Assembly (NCBI RefSeq): GCF_018598585.1
Contig: NZ_JAHESD010000013.1
Location: 1-64,000 of the forward strand
Length of the DNA: 64,000 bases
Direction: 5' to 3'
Origin: Chryseosolibacter indicum
Lineage (GTDB): Bacteria; Bacteroidota; Bacteroidia; Cytophagales; Cyclobacteriaceae
Both the position numbers and the translations under genes were made by a program. The notes under the pieces were generated by a model. That model did no database searches, had not been told where the DNA came from, and was given only the letters and a program-made list of their open reading frames with translations. Within the stretch, counting starts at the first letter, position 1; each line of letters begins with the position of its first letter. Positions 8,364-17,568 of this stretch are shown here, piece after piece.

Positions 8364-9395
8364 ATGAAACTTAGTGTATTGGATCAAACACCCATACGAA
8401 GAGGAAGTAACGCCAGAGAAGCATTACAGGAAAGCGTAGAGCTTGTTAAACTCGCAGAGAGCTTAAACTATACCCGATACTGGATATCTGAACATCATAA
8501 CATTGGTACCCTTGCGTGTGCAGCACCTGAGGTACTCATTGCACGTTTAGGCGCTGAGACAAAACGTATTCGCCTCGGCTCTGGAGGAATTATGCTACCC
8601 AATCACAGTGCACTGAAAGTTGCTGAGAACTTCCGTTTGCTGGAAGGGTTGTTTCCTGGAAGGATTGATCTTGGCATAGGTCGTGCCCCAGGTGGCGACA
8701 GGCTTACGGCATCAGTTTTAAATCCTTCGAATAACTTTGAGCCCAACGAGTACATTCAACAAATCAGGGCATTAAAGGCTTTCTTTGCGGATGATGCAAC
8801 TCCCGGAACAGTGCATGAAAAAGTGAAAGCCATTCCTAAAATAGATACAACACCTAATTTGTGGATGCTCACTTCCAGTGGCGAGAGCGCCTTCCTTGCA
8901 GCTCACTTTGGAATAGCCTTATCATTTGCTCAATTTATTAATCCCGTAGGTGGCGCTGAGGCAATAGAACAATACAGAAAGAATTTTAAAACTTCTGCTG
9001 AATTAAGCAGTCCGCAAGACAGTGTTGGTATTTTTGTGTTTTGTGGTGAAACAGAAGAAAAGGCGGCGCGCATGCAAGCTGTAATGGACTATCGGTTACT
9101 TAGCATAGCACGAGGCCAAATGGATGAAACTCCCTCCTACGAGTCAATCAAGTCGTATCAGTATTCATCTGATGAACTTCGTTACATTCAATACAACAGG
9201 CAAAGAATGGTTGTAGGAACGCCAGATGTGGTAAAGAAACAACTTGAAGACCTCGCCGAAAACATGGATGTATCAGAAATAGTTGTAGCCACTTTTGCTG
9301 AAACATCAGAAGACCGGTTGCGCTCTTATGCTTTGCTTGCCGAAATGTTCGACTTACAAAAAGCAACGCAGGAAGCTTTAAATGCTGAAGCATAA
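8364..9395 (+). CDS. LLM class flavin-dependent oxidoreductase
   Basis: 343 residues, the usual length for bacterial luciferase-like monooxygenases of the group that begins LSVLDQTPIRRG. Visible family motifs are RYWISEHH near residue 41, GSGGIMLPNH near 74, GRIDLGIGRAPG near 102 and a C-terminal MDVSEIVVATFAE stretch. It should use FMN (or F420) to oxidise an unknown substrate in the cytosol. There is a 112-bp gap from the Rieske gene, so co-expression is possible but not shown. Confidence 0.88.
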   Translation: MKLSVLDQTPIRRGSNAREALQESVELVKLAESLNYTRYWISEHHNIGTLACAAPEVLIARLGAETKRIRLGSGGIMLPNHSALKVAENFRLLEGLFPGRIDLGIGRAPGGDRLTASVLNPSNNFEPNEYIQQIRALKAFFADDATPGTVHEKVKAIPKIDTTPNLWMLTSSGESAFLAAHFGIALSFAQFINPVGGAEAIEQYRKNFKTSAELSSPQDSVGIFVFCGETEEKAARMQAVMDYRLLSIARGQMDETPSYESIKSYQYSSDELRYIQYNRQRMVVGTPDVVKKQLEDLAENMDVSEIVVATFAETSEDRLRSYALLAEMFDLQKATQEALNAEA

Positions 9396-9463
9396 TTAGC
9401 GCTTACAGGCCATAAAATTAGACCAGGGAAAGTGTTATATTTACTGAATACCTTTTTCAGCAT

Positions 9464-10369
9464 ATGACACTATCCATCCGTTGTATTTTTATTATCTCCT
9501 TATTTGGTATTCAAACTTCTTTTGGTCAGCTACCAGAAAGAATAAAGACGATTTTCCCTGAGGGGACTGCCTTCCATCAGAACATAAACTATGCAAATGA
9601 TACACTAAAAAAACATTTGCTGGACATATACCTCCCTTCCAATACAAAGGGAAATACACCGCTGATAATCTGGGTGCATGGTGGCGCTTGGATGCTTAAT
9701 GACAAGTATGCAGACATGGGCTACATGCGAAACACAATAAGAACATTTATTGAAAAAGGATATGCATTAGCATCTATAGATTACCGGTACAGCACTACTG
9801 CAGCGTTTCCTGCACAAATTAAAGATTGTATACAAGCCGTTGAATTTCTTTATACACATGCAGATAAATACAAGCTTGATAAGAAACGCTTTGCATTTAT
9901 AGGCTTTTCTGCAGGTGGACATCTCGCTTCTCTGATAGGCCTTTCGCTCAACAACAACGTTAAAGAATTTTATCCCGATGGAAAGAAGCCTTCCTTTCAG
10001 ATAAAAACAGTAATTGATTTTTATGGTCCCGCTGATTTGCTGATGATGTCAGCAAAAAGTAATCCTGAAGAAAAAGAATCGATAAGCACACTGTTGGGAA
10101 GCTCTCCGCTAAAAAGGCCTGACCTTGCAAGGCTAGCAAGCCCAAGCACTTACGTGGATAAGAATGATCCTCCGTTCTTTATTGTGAATGGAGAAAAGGA
10201 TGAATCGGTCCCGTATCAGCAATCGATCATGCTCAAATCTTACCTTGATCTTGCAGGGGTAAAAAATGACATTATCATTGTAAAAGATGCACCGCATTAT
10301 GGAGTGATGTTCGACACGGAAGAGGTTAGAAATAAACTCTTCAATTTTCTTGACACGCATCTCCGATAA
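9464..10369 (+). CDS. Secreted alpha/beta hydrolase (esterase/lipase, BD-FAE-like)
   Basis: 301 residues with a signal peptide (about 1-21, ending TSFGQ). The oxyanion motif H72-GGAW and the nucleophile elbow GFS149AGG are typical of hormone-sensitive-lipase and BD-FAE esterases. D246 (GEKDESVP) and H278 (APHYG) complete the triad. It is probably a periplasmic or outer-membrane-facing carboxylesterase, perhaps deacylating sugar or lipid esters. No polysaccharide-utilisation genes lie nearby to indicate the substrate. Confidence 0.87.
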   Translation: MTLSIRCIFIISLFGIQTSFGQLPERIKTIFPEGTAFHQNINYANDTLKKHLLDIYLPSNTKGNTPLIIWVHGGAWMLNDKYADMGYMRNTIRTFIEKGYALASIDYRYSTTAAFPAQIKDCIQAVEFLYTHADKYKLDKKRFAFIGFSAGGHLASLIGLSLNNNVKEFYPDGKKPSFQIKTVIDFYGPADLLMMSAKSNPEEKESISTLLGSSPLKRPDLARLASPSTYVDKNDPPFFIVNGEKDESVPYQQSIMLKSYLDLAGVKNDIIIVKDAPHYGVMFDTEEVRNKLFNFLDTHLR

Positions 10370-10578
10370 AAACGTACTGTTTAGACCAGCAATTCTCCTG
10401 TAATTCAATTGTTTATAAAACGTTGATAACTTCTTGTTTTCAAGCAACCGGAAGCACTTGCTGAATTGTTATATTGCACGCTGTTTATGACCAAAAATAC
10501 TGGCTTTTAACTGCTAATTGCTTAGTAATCTGAAAGCTATTTTATAAATACCTGGAAATCTAACAGCTAGAACTTACC

Positions 10579-13497
10579 ATGTTATTCGAGGAAGAGAGAG
10601 AGGAGCAAAAAATTGAAACAAGACCCGCCCTACCAGCAGACTTTACCATTGATTATCAGATCGGCTTCTTGTTCAATTTTGTATCAGGCAAGTCAACCAG
10701 GTTCGATTTAGAGCCGATATTGATTTACACAAGCAACGGCAAAGTAGAGTTCAGAAGAATCTCTCTTCAGGTAGAGAAAGGACTTGCATTCCTTCAACCA
10801 CTTGACGACGCATTTTACAACGATCTGCTGGAATTCTCAGATAAGAAAATACTGGAGTGGATGACGCGCACCGGTAATCGTTTTATCCGTAATAGCGACA
10901 CCGGTTCATGGGCTCACGCTTCAGCCAGAGAGTTGTTAAACCTGAGAAAGCACTATATCGTATTACTACAAAAGCTATGGTCGCGTCTTGCAGCATGGCC
11001 TAATCTTTTCATTCTCAGAAGTGGCCGATTTAACAATCATCAGCAACTGTTTGTTAAGTTAGGTAACGATGTAAAATTTACTTTTAAAGCAGACGCTACC
11101 GGAGAGCTGATCGTTATTAAACTTACCGTACTTCTGGATAGTGCAGAATCGAAATTTAATATAAGAAGTGGTTTTATTATTGAGAAAGATGGTACGCTGT
11201 ACCTTCCTTCCGACCCTTCTGAATTGGCCATCCTTGATCTTTTTAAAAACGGACCACTAACATTTCCTTTATCAGTAAAAAGGGAAATCATTAACAAATA
11301 CATTGTACCATGGCTTGATAAATACGAAGTAACAATAAGCCCCAAACTTAATGTATCTCTTGTTACCATAGAGCCAGAACCTCGTATCCTATTAAGTGAG
11401 CTAAACGAAAGCAACCTGATGATCAGGCCTCAGTTTGCCTACCATGATGCTGTAGTTGATTACAGTGATGACAAAACCTATGTTGTTGAAGTTAACAACA
11501 AAGTTGAGATCATCCATCGTAATAAAACGGAGGAGAAAAAACTTTACGATTATTTAAGAACACTTCATTCTGCTTTTACCAATCAACGCAACAACCAATA
11601 CTATTATCTTCCCTTCGATGATGTAATGAAAAAGGGATGGTTTATTGGCATGCTGCGCAAGGTGCAGGAACAAGGCTATAGCGTTCACGGATTTGAGCAG
11701 CTTAAGAAATTTAGGTACACTACCAATGTTCCTAAGTTTATGATCGCAGCTACCTCCAACATCGACTGGTTCGATCTGAAGGTAACTATTCAATGGGGAG
11801 ATTATACCGTTAGCTTAAAAGAAATTCGCCAGGCTATTCTTAATAGGCAGGACACCATCATGCTTGAAGATGGTACCCTGGGTCATATTCCTGAAGAATG
11901 GATTAGCCAATATAGTTTGCTATTAAGAACCGGTACTGAAGAAAACGGAACCCTTCGCGTAAGCAAACTCCATTACACGTTACTTGAAGATATCCTTGAT
12001 AAGATCGATGACAAAACTGTTCAGCAGGATATAGAAGCGAGAAAACGGAAACTTGCAGAATTCGACAGCATTAAAAAAGAACCGCTTTCAAAAAACATCA
12101 ATGCTTCGTTACGTCCTTATCAGCAATCCGGTTTTAACTGGCTGCAGGCACTTGACGAACTTGGCTGGGGCGGATGCCTTGCTGATGATATGGGGCTCGG
12201 TAAAACGTTGCAGACCATCTCCTTCCTTCAATACGTGAAAGAGAAATACCCAGGTAGCACGCAACTTGTTGTTTGCCCAACGTCACTCATCTTTAACTGG
12301 GAAAGTGAGATTCAGAAATTCTGTCCTACCATGAAGTTCTATACACACTATGGTATGCAGCGAGAATTCAATGAATCTCATTTCAACGAATATGATGTTG
12401 TGCTTACTACATACGGCGTTATCAGAAACGACCTGGAAGATCTGACTAAGTATCTATGGCAATATATTATCCTGGATGAAAGTCAGGCAATCAAGAACCC
12501 TGATGCAAGGGTTACGAAAGCGATTCAGCAACTTCGGGCGGTAAACCGGGTCATACTTAGTGGTACGCCTGTTCAAAACAACACGTCTGACCTATATGCG
12601 CAATTTAATTTTCTTAACCCTGGCTTGTTAGGCTCCCGTGAATACTTTAACCGGGAGTTTGCTCATCCCATCGATAAGTTAGGAAACAAAGAAAAAACGC
12701 TCTACTTAAAGAAGCTCATTCATCCGTTCACCTTAAGGCGAACCAAAGAACAGGTTGCAAAAGATCTTCCGGATAAAACCATTACTGTACTGTGGTGTAC
12801 TATGGATGCAGAACAACGCAAGCTCTATAACCAGTATAGAGATGGTTACAGAAACAAACTCCTGCAGAAGATAGATGAGCATGGCATTGCAAAATCAGGT
12901 ATGGATGTATTGGAAGGTCTGCTGCGATTAAGACAAATTTGCGACCATCCTGCAATGGTAGACAAACGGGATGATGGCTTAAAGGTATCAGTAAAGATTG
13001 AAGAGCTCATCCGCGAAGTACAGGAGAACGCCGGCAATCACAAGATTCTTATCTTCTCCCAATTTACAGAAATGCTTCAGCTGATTAAGGGAGAATTTGA
13101 GAACAACGGTATTACCTATTCTTACCTGGACGGAAGTACTTCCTTAAATCAGCGAAAAGAACAGGTTACACGATTCCAGGAAGATGAGAACATAAAAGCT
13201 TTCCTTATATCCTTAAAGGCCGGCGGTGTAGGTCTTAACCTTACGGTTGCAGATTATGTATATATAGTAGACCCGTGGTGGAACCCTGCTGCAGAATTAC
13301 AAGCAATTGACAGGGCACATCGTATAGGACAAAAACGCAAAGTATTTGCCTATAAGATGATCTGTAAAGACACCGTTGAAGAGAAAATACTTCAGCTACA
13401 GCAGCGAAAGAAAATGCTTGCAGATGATCTGATCCAGGAAGATTCAGGATTTGTAAAGAATTTATCAAGAGAAGACGTTGAGTTTTTATTCGGATAA
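10579..13497 (+). CDS. SNF2-family DEAD/DEAH-box helicase
   Basis: 972 residues. An unrecognised N-terminal region of about 500 residues (in other bacteria often a SWIM-less regulatory domain) precedes a complete Swi2/Snf2 ATPase. The motifs are: I, DDMGLGKT near 536; II, ILDESQA near 631; III, LSGTPVQNN; then IFSQF, KAGGVGLNL near 880 and the final WWNPA...QAIDRAHRIGQ. Bacterial members (HepA/RapA-related) remodel nucleoprotein complexes such as stalled RNA polymerase, but this one lacks the RapA-specific layout. It lies 36 bp upstream of hemF, so the two may be co-transcribed. Cytosolic. Confidence 0.93.
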   Translation: MLFEEEREEQKIETRPALPADFTIDYQIGFLFNFVSGKSTRFDLEPILIYTSNGKVEFRRISLQVEKGLAFLQPLDDAFYNDLLEFSDKKILEWMTRTGNRFIRNSDTGSWAHASARELLNLRKHYIVLLQKLWSRLAAWPNLFILRSGRFNNHQQLFVKLGNDVKFTFKADATGELIVIKLTVLLDSAESKFNIRSGFIIEKDGTLYLPSDPSELAILDLFKNGPLTFPLSVKREIINKYIVPWLDKYEVTISPKLNVSLVTIEPEPRILLSELNESNLMIRPQFAYHDAVVDYSDDKTYVVEVNNKVEIIHRNKTEEKKLYDYLRTLHSAFTNQRNNQYYYLPFDDVMKKGWFIGMLRKVQEQGYSVHGFEQLKKFRYTTNVPKFMIAATSNIDWFDLKVTIQWGDYTVSLKEIRQAILNRQDTIMLEDGTLGHIPEEWISQYSLLLRTGTEENGTLRVSKLHYTLLEDILDKIDDKTVQQDIEARKRKLAEFDSIKKEPLSKNINASLRPYQQSGFNWLQALDELGWGGCLADDMGLGKTLQTISFLQYVKEKYPGSTQLVVCPTSLIFNWESEIQKFCPTMKFYTHYGMQREFNESHFNEYDVVLTTYGVIRNDLEDLTKYLWQYIILDESQAIKNPDARVTKAIQQLRAVNRVILSGTPVQNNTSDLYAQFNFLNPGLLGSREYFNREFAHPIDKLGNKEKTLYLKKLIHPFTLRRTKEQVAKDLPDKTITVLWCTMDAEQRKLYNQYRDGYRNKLLQKIDEHGIAKSGMDVLEGLLRLRQICDHPAMVDKRDDGLKVSVKIEELIREVQENAGNHKILIFSQFTEMLQLIKGEFENNGITYSYLDGSTSLNQRKEQVTRFQEDENIKAFLISLKAGGVGLNLTVADYVYIVDPWWNPAAELQAIDRAHRIGQKRKVFAYKMICKDTVEEKILQLQQRKKMLADDLIQEDSGFVKNLSREDVEFLFG

Positions 13498-13533
13498 TAC
13501 CATTAACTTCAGCCACAAGAAGCGCAATTAATA

Positions 13534-14436
13534 ATGATCGCTAAAGAAGAAATTAAGGATTGGTTTATAGGCTTACAAGGCAGTATTTGCAAACAACTTG
13601 AAGAGGCAGATGGTAACGGAAAATTTATAGCAGACCAATGGGAGCGCCCCGGCGGCGGCGGCGGAATTTCAAGAGTTCTCTCTAATGGTAAGATTATTGA
13701 AAAGGGTGGTGTAAATTTTTCAGCTGTCTGGGGTCAAACACCCGCACCTACATTAAAAACACTTGGTCTTGCAAGTGAAACGCAATCCGAATTCTTTGCT
13801 ACAGGCGTATCTATTGTTTTGCACCCTGCAAGTCCCATGGTTCCTATTATCCATATGAATGTGCGGTACTTCGAAATGTCAAATGGGATTTGGTGGTTCG
13901 GTGGTGGCATTGACCTTACGCCGCATTATCTGGTCGAAGAAGATGCTCAATATTTTCACAAGCAACTTAAAGCGGTTTGTGATCAACATCATCCCTCCTA
14001 CTATCGTGACTTTAAAAATTGGGCCGATGATTATTTCTTCATCAAACACAGAAATGAAACACGCGGCATCGGCGGTATCTTTTTCGACAACCTGAAGGCA
14101 GATAATGGATTCACAAAAGAATCGAGATTTGAATTTGTAAAAAGTGTGGGGCTGTCCTTTGCACCCATCTACACTTACTTTATGAAAAAGAATAGCACAC
14201 TCCCTTATTCCGAAAAGGAAAAACAATGGCAGTACTTGCGCCGCGGAAGATACGTTGAATTTAACCTGGTGTGGGATAGAGGAACGAAGTTCGGTCTGGA
14301 AACAGATGGCAGAACTGAATCCATTCTTATGAGTCTTCCACCCCAAGCAAACTGGGTTTATAACTTTTCGCCAGAAGCAAACTCTGCAGAGGCAAAAACG
14401 CTTTTGCTTCTGAAAAAAGGAATAGACTGGGTATAA
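13534..14436 (+). CDS. hemF: Oxygen-dependent coproporphyrinogen III oxidase
   Basis: 300 residues, the normal HemF length. It performs the aerobic oxidative decarboxylation of coproporphyrinogen III to protoporphyrinogen IX in haem synthesis. Diagnostic motifs are WERPGGGGGISRVL near 32, HMNVRYFE near 107, FGGGIDLTPHYL near 126, RGIGGIFFDNL near 178 and the C-terminal RRGRYVEFNLVWDRGTKFGL. No other haem genes are adjacent. The enzyme requires O2, which fits an aerobic lifestyle. The stop codon abuts the stop of the convergent repressor gene with no intervening base. Confidence 0.97.
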   Translation: MIAKEEIKDWFIGLQGSICKQLEEADGNGKFIADQWERPGGGGGISRVLSNGKIIEKGGVNFSAVWGQTPAPTLKTLGLASETQSEFFATGVSIVLHPASPMVPIIHMNVRYFEMSNGIWWFGGGIDLTPHYLVEEDAQYFHKQLKAVCDQHHPSYYRDFKNWADDYFFIKHRNETRGIGGIFFDNLKADNGFTKESRFEFVKSVGLSFAPIYTYFMKKNSTLPYSEKEKQWQYLRRGRYVEFNLVWDRGTKFGLETDGRTESILMSLPPQANWVYNFSPEANSAEAKTLLLLKKGIDWV

Positions 14437-15210
14437 CTACTTTTTCGATTTTGCTTGCTGCTGTGCCTGAAATAGATGAAGCGCCATTTGTTCTGCCAGT
14501 GATGTATTATTAGCGTCCAGCTCAGGAAACTTATTGCTGAAGAAACCCTGTGCTTTCCATACCTCTAACACATCTTCTGCATTTACAAAGTACGGCGCGT
14601 ACAACCTGTTGTCAGATACGAGCAAAAGCTTATTTTCCTTTTCGAGGAAGTTGAAAGCCCTTTTAAAAACAATCCCATCTTTTAGAACAAGTACATACAG
14701 CTTACCACTTTTAATTGAAAACAAGTCGTCGACATATTCACCGAAGATAATAGCACCGGGTTGCACAGGTAACATAGAATCACCCTGAATTTCAAAAGCA
14801 CGATAAGTGGTATTTTTAGGAAGAACAGGAAGGCTTATTTTAGGAAGGTCTTGTATAAACTCTGTATCATGAAAGCCTGCAAGATAACCTGCTGATGCCT
14901 TCTGTGAAACAAGCTCAACATTCTCCTTATTATTTTTATCGACAGTGATTGCAAGAATCTCTTTCCCTCTTGATAGCTGCTGTGCTTTCCATTCTTTTTG
15001 CGGTACCTTACTCAAATCATGGTTAACAAGGAGATCGAGGTTAACCTTAAATATTTTGGTAAGATCAAGCAAAGATGATAGCGGCGGACTGGCGCGCTCT
15101 TCTTCGTAAGCACCAATAGCCGCCTGTTTTAATCCTAGTTTTTCCGCGAGTTGTTTCTGCGTGAGATTATACTGTGTACGGAGGAATTTTAGATTTTTAC
15201 TGATTAACAT
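14437..15210 (-). CDS. XRE-type repressor with S24 (LexA-like) self-cleavage domain
   Basis: 257 residues. Residues 5-62 form a Cro/C1 helix-turn-helix (LTQKQLAEKLGLKQAAIGAYEE). Residues about 105-240 are an S24 peptidase domain with the catalytic Ser145 (GDSM) and Lys183 (FKR). A candidate Ala107-Gly108 cleavage site lies 37 residues before the serine, close to the spacing in LexA. It is therefore predicted to autocleave when stimulated by RecA-like activation. It is not a classical LexA because the DNA-binding domain is XRE-type. It is divergent from dinB, and two candidate operators lie between them, so it probably represses dinB and the downstream polymerase genes as well as itself. Confidence 0.88.
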   Translation of the reverse strand: MLISKNLKFLRTQYNLTQKQLAEKLGLKQAAIGAYEEERASPPLSSLLDLTKIFKVNLDLLVNHDLSKVPQKEWKAQQLSRGKEILAITVDKNNKENVELVSQKASAGYLAGFHDTEFIQDLPKISLPVLPKNTTYRAFEIQGDSMLPVQPGAIIFGEYVDDLFSIKSGKLYVLVLKDGIVFKRAFNFLEKENKLLLVSDNRLYAPYFVNAEDVLEVWKAQGFFSNKFPELDANNTSLAEQMALHLFQAQQQAKSKK

Positions 15211-15392
15211 AATTTAAGCTTTAGCGAGTTACAAAAAATATTTCGATTAAACATCGCTTAACACGGTCGCCCCGACTCCCTACAGTTTCTTAAAGGCAGG
15301 TAATATCTACTAAAACACATAAAATCAAAAATCCCAACACCTCCCATTGGAAGGTGAAGGGTTTGTTGCTATGGCAAAACGACAACGGTTCA

Positions 15393-15411
15393 AAACTAAA
15401 ATAAATAGTTT
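15393..15411. promoter_or_regulatory. Candidate operator site 1 upstream of dinB
   Basis: The 19-bp sequence AAACTAAAATAAATAGTTT is a perfect inverted repeat of 6-bp arms around 7 nt. It resembles the second site at 15426-15444 at 14 of 19 positions when that site is read on the other strand. It lies in the divergent space between the S24 repressor gene and dinB. The assignment as an operator is an inference. Confidence 0.45.
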
Positions 15412-15425
15412 ATAACAAAAACATA

Positions 15426-15444
15426 ATTCTAATTTTTTTAGTTA
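15426..15444. promoter_or_regulatory. Candidate operator site 2 upstream of dinB
   Basis: Read on the minus strand it is TAACTAAAAAAATTAGAAT, sharing the core AACTAAAA-AA-TAG with site 1 (the CTA-N7-TAG frame is kept). It ends 9 bp before the dinB ATG, where a bound repressor would block transcription or early elongation. AT-richness raises the chance of coincidence. Confidence 0.4.
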
Positions 15445-15453
15445 TTTAGCCTT

Positions 15454-16647
15454 ATGGAACGGAACATCATACATCTTGATTTGGATGCTTTCTTCGTAGC
15501 GGTAGAACGTAAACGGAATCCAAAGTTGAAAGGTAAACCACTGATTATCGGTGGAAGCAGCAGAAGAGGTGTGGTAGCGGCGTGTAGCTATGAGACAAGA
15601 AAATTTGGAGTTCATTCTGCCATGCCGATGTACCTGGCACTGCAACTATGCCCTGATGCAAAGGTAATCTCAGGAGACATGGAGTCTTATAGTAAAGAGT
15701 CCCACGAAGTAACTGAAGTGATCGCATCAGAAGCTCCTCTTTTCGAGAAATCGTCTATCGATGAATTCTATATCGACGCCAGTGGCATGGATAAATACTT
15801 CGGCGCCTTTAAATGGGCTCTTGAACTACAGGAAAAGATCAGGAAAGAAGTAGCCCTTCCTATTTCTTTAGGAATGTCTGTTAACAAACTGGTATCAAAA
15901 GTAGCTACCGGTGAATTTAAGCCCAATGCAAAAGCACAGATTCCCCCTGGTAAAGAAAAGGAGTTTTTAGATCCATTGGCAGTAGATAAAATTCCGATGA
16001 TTGGAAAACAGACGTCGTCGTTTCTCTATGACATGGGCGTGCGCACCGTAAGAACCCTGCGTGAGATGCCTGTTCAGTTTCTTGTCAGTGCCTTTGGAAG
16101 AAATGGTATTTCTTTATGGAATAAAGCAAACGGAGTTGACAATGCCCCTGTCGTTCCGCATTCAGAACAGAAATCAATATCAACAGAATGCACTTTTGAG
16201 AGTGATACAATCGACGTCAAGCGTTTGAAATCTATTCTTATTGCCATGGTTGAGAAGGTTGCTTTTAACCTGCGCGATCAGAAAAAACTCGCCTCATGCG
16301 TTACGGTAAAAATACGTTACTCCAACTTCGATACGGAGACAAAACAGGTACATATCCCGTACACGGCGTCCGATCATGTACTACTTAAAATAGTACAAGA
16401 GCTCTTTGATAAACTCTATAATAGAAGAATGCTGATACGGCTGGTGGGCGTACGGCTTAGCGGGCTGGTATATGGCAACTACCAAATTAGCCTTTTTGAC
16501 GATACGGAAGAAGATATCAACCTATATGAGGCTATTGACTTTATTAAACACAAGCACGGAGTTGAAAAACTGGTTCGTGCCAATACCATAGATGTTAATA
16601 AACGGGTAAGAATGGAAATGAACCTGTTTAAGGGAAACATAAAATAA
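15454..16647 (+). CDS. dinB: DNA polymerase IV (Y-family translesion polymerase)
   Basis: 397 residues. The palm motifs are intact: HLDLDAFF near residue 7 supplies the first metal-binding Asp, and SSIDEFYID near 100 supplies the Asp-Glu pair. The GVVAACSYETRKFGVHSAMP stretch is the nucleotide-binding finger, and helix-hairpin-helix and little-finger regions follow. A beta-clamp-binding motif, QISLF, is visible at 344-348. It bypasses DNA lesions at low fidelity. It is the first gene rightward from the divergent S24 repressor and is followed by the 2H phosphoesterase and DnaE-like genes on the same strand. Confidence 0.95.
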   Translation: MERNIIHLDLDAFFVAVERKRNPKLKGKPLIIGGSSRRGVVAACSYETRKFGVHSAMPMYLALQLCPDAKVISGDMESYSKESHEVTEVIASEAPLFEKSSIDEFYIDASGMDKYFGAFKWALELQEKIRKEVALPISLGMSVNKLVSKVATGEFKPNAKAQIPPGKEKEFLDPLAVDKIPMIGKQTSSFLYDMGVRTVRTLREMPVQFLVSAFGRNGISLWNKANGVDNAPVVPHSEQKSISTECTFESDTIDVKRLKSILIAMVEKVAFNLRDQKKLASCVTVKIRYSNFDTETKQVHIPYTASDHVLLKIVQELFDKLYNRRMLIRLVGVRLSGLVYGNYQISLFDDTEEDINLYEAIDFIKHKHGVEKLVRANTIDVNKRVRMEMNLFKGNIK

Positions 16648-16740
16648 GCCTGAAAAAAAGAGAAGTTTTTTATGGTCCCGAATGGTTTTGACACAAATTG
16701 ACAAAAGCTCGGCCCATCTTGGATCAAAAATTAAAATAAG

Positions 16741-16746
16741 AGGAGG
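16741..16746 (+). promoter_or_regulatory. Strong Shine-Dalgarno deciding the 2H phosphoesterase start
   Basis: AGGAGG sits 4 nt before the ATG at 16751. Strong Shine-Dalgarno sequences are uncommon in this phylum, and this one selects 16751 over an in-frame ATG at 16682. Confidence 0.65.
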
Positions 16747-16750
16747 ATTT

Positions 16751-17311
16751 ATGAAATTGAATTATCAGTTAACACATCCAACAGAAAAACCAGTTAAGGA
16801 ATTATTTTTTCTCATTTCTCCGCCACGCCATATCGCCAGCGATGTATTCGTGCTAAAAGATGACGTGCATTACCTGACAGGACGAGAATTGAACGACCGA
16901 TATTCGCGGGCTCACATTTCCCTATTCAAATACAGTGATACGGAACATCATATGAAACATATGATACGGTTTGTCGAAGCACGCGCTACTGAAATAAAAC
17001 CGTTTAACATTTTCCTGAAGGACTTCGGTACTTTTTACAATGGTTCTAACAGAACTATCTATATGGATATCGTGAATAAAACTCCTATACAGGAAATTTT
17101 TGAAAAGACTGTCAAAGAAGACAAGAATTTTATTCCTCACATTACCATAGCTAAAAATCTTTTACATGAGGATTTCCTGAAATGTTGGCCTTATCTCAAA
17201 GGTTTGAATTACAGTAACCAGCATTTTTTATGTGATCGCATTACTGTACTGGCTAAAGCAGACAAAAGCTGGATTCACTTTAAAGACATTATGTTTGGAG
17301 GGAATGCATAA
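16751..17311 (+). CDS. 2H phosphoesterase (2'-5' RNA ligase / LigT-like)
   Basis: 186 residues from the ATG preceded by AGGAGG. Two H-x-S/T-x motifs define the 2H fold: H55-I-S57-L (AHISLF) and H130-I-T132-I (PHITIAK), about 75 residues apart as in LigT and cyclic phosphodiesterases. Such enzymes cut or join 2'-5' or cyclic phosphates in RNA or nucleotides. It lies between dinB and the DnaE-like polymerase, about 100 bp after dinB. A role in DNA-damage tolerance is suggested by context only; it could equally act on RNA or on a nucleotide signal released during stress. Confidence 0.82.
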   Translation: MKLNYQLTHPTEKPVKELFFLISPPRHIASDVFVLKDDVHYLTGRELNDRYSRAHISLFKYSDTEHHMKHMIRFVEARATEIKPFNIFLKDFGTFYNGSNRTIYMDIVNKTPIQEIFEKTVKEDKNFIPHITIAKNLLHEDFLKCWPYLKGLNYSNQHFLCDRITVLAKADKSWIHFKDIMFGGNA

Positions 17312-17525
17312 TTCACCGTCATATATTAAATTATTAAAAATACCTGGACCCTCTCCAGATCCTTCAACAGCAATGGACAACCTTCTTTTGATGAATGCAT
17401 CAGGAAGTTTAACCACGCCAGCATCCGAGAAGAAAAACATGCACGAATCTGCCAAGGGGTGCGAGTTTAATCCTATTGAATACTGGCCTTGCTGTTCGAA
17501 GGACTTACTTGTAGAAAAGGAATAA
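17304..17525 (+). CDS. Possible small protein overlapping the 2H phosphoesterase gene
   Basis: A 73-residue frame whose ATG overlaps the preceding stop codon (ATGCATAA) just after GGAGGG, an arrangement compatible with translational coupling. The product is Ser/Pro/Asn-rich, with three Cys in its second half (one in KGCEF, then PCCS), and matches nothing I recognise. The Shine-Dalgarno spacing is very short (about 2-3 nt), and the bases also encode Gly-Gly of the upstream protein. It may be untranslated spacer before dnaE. Low confidence. Confidence 0.28.
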   Translation: MHNSPSYIKLLKIPGPSPDPSTAMDNLLLMNASGSLTTPASEKKNMHESAKGCEFNPIEYWPCCSKDLLVEKE

Positions 17526-17568
17526 GTATAAACAATGCATATCTGCTTTTTGAGATAGAAAATAAGTC

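Noticed and set aside
16682-16750. Upstream ATG for the 2H phosphoesterase
   Set aside because: The ATG at 16751 has a strong AGGAGG at proper distance and the extra 23 residues are not family-like.
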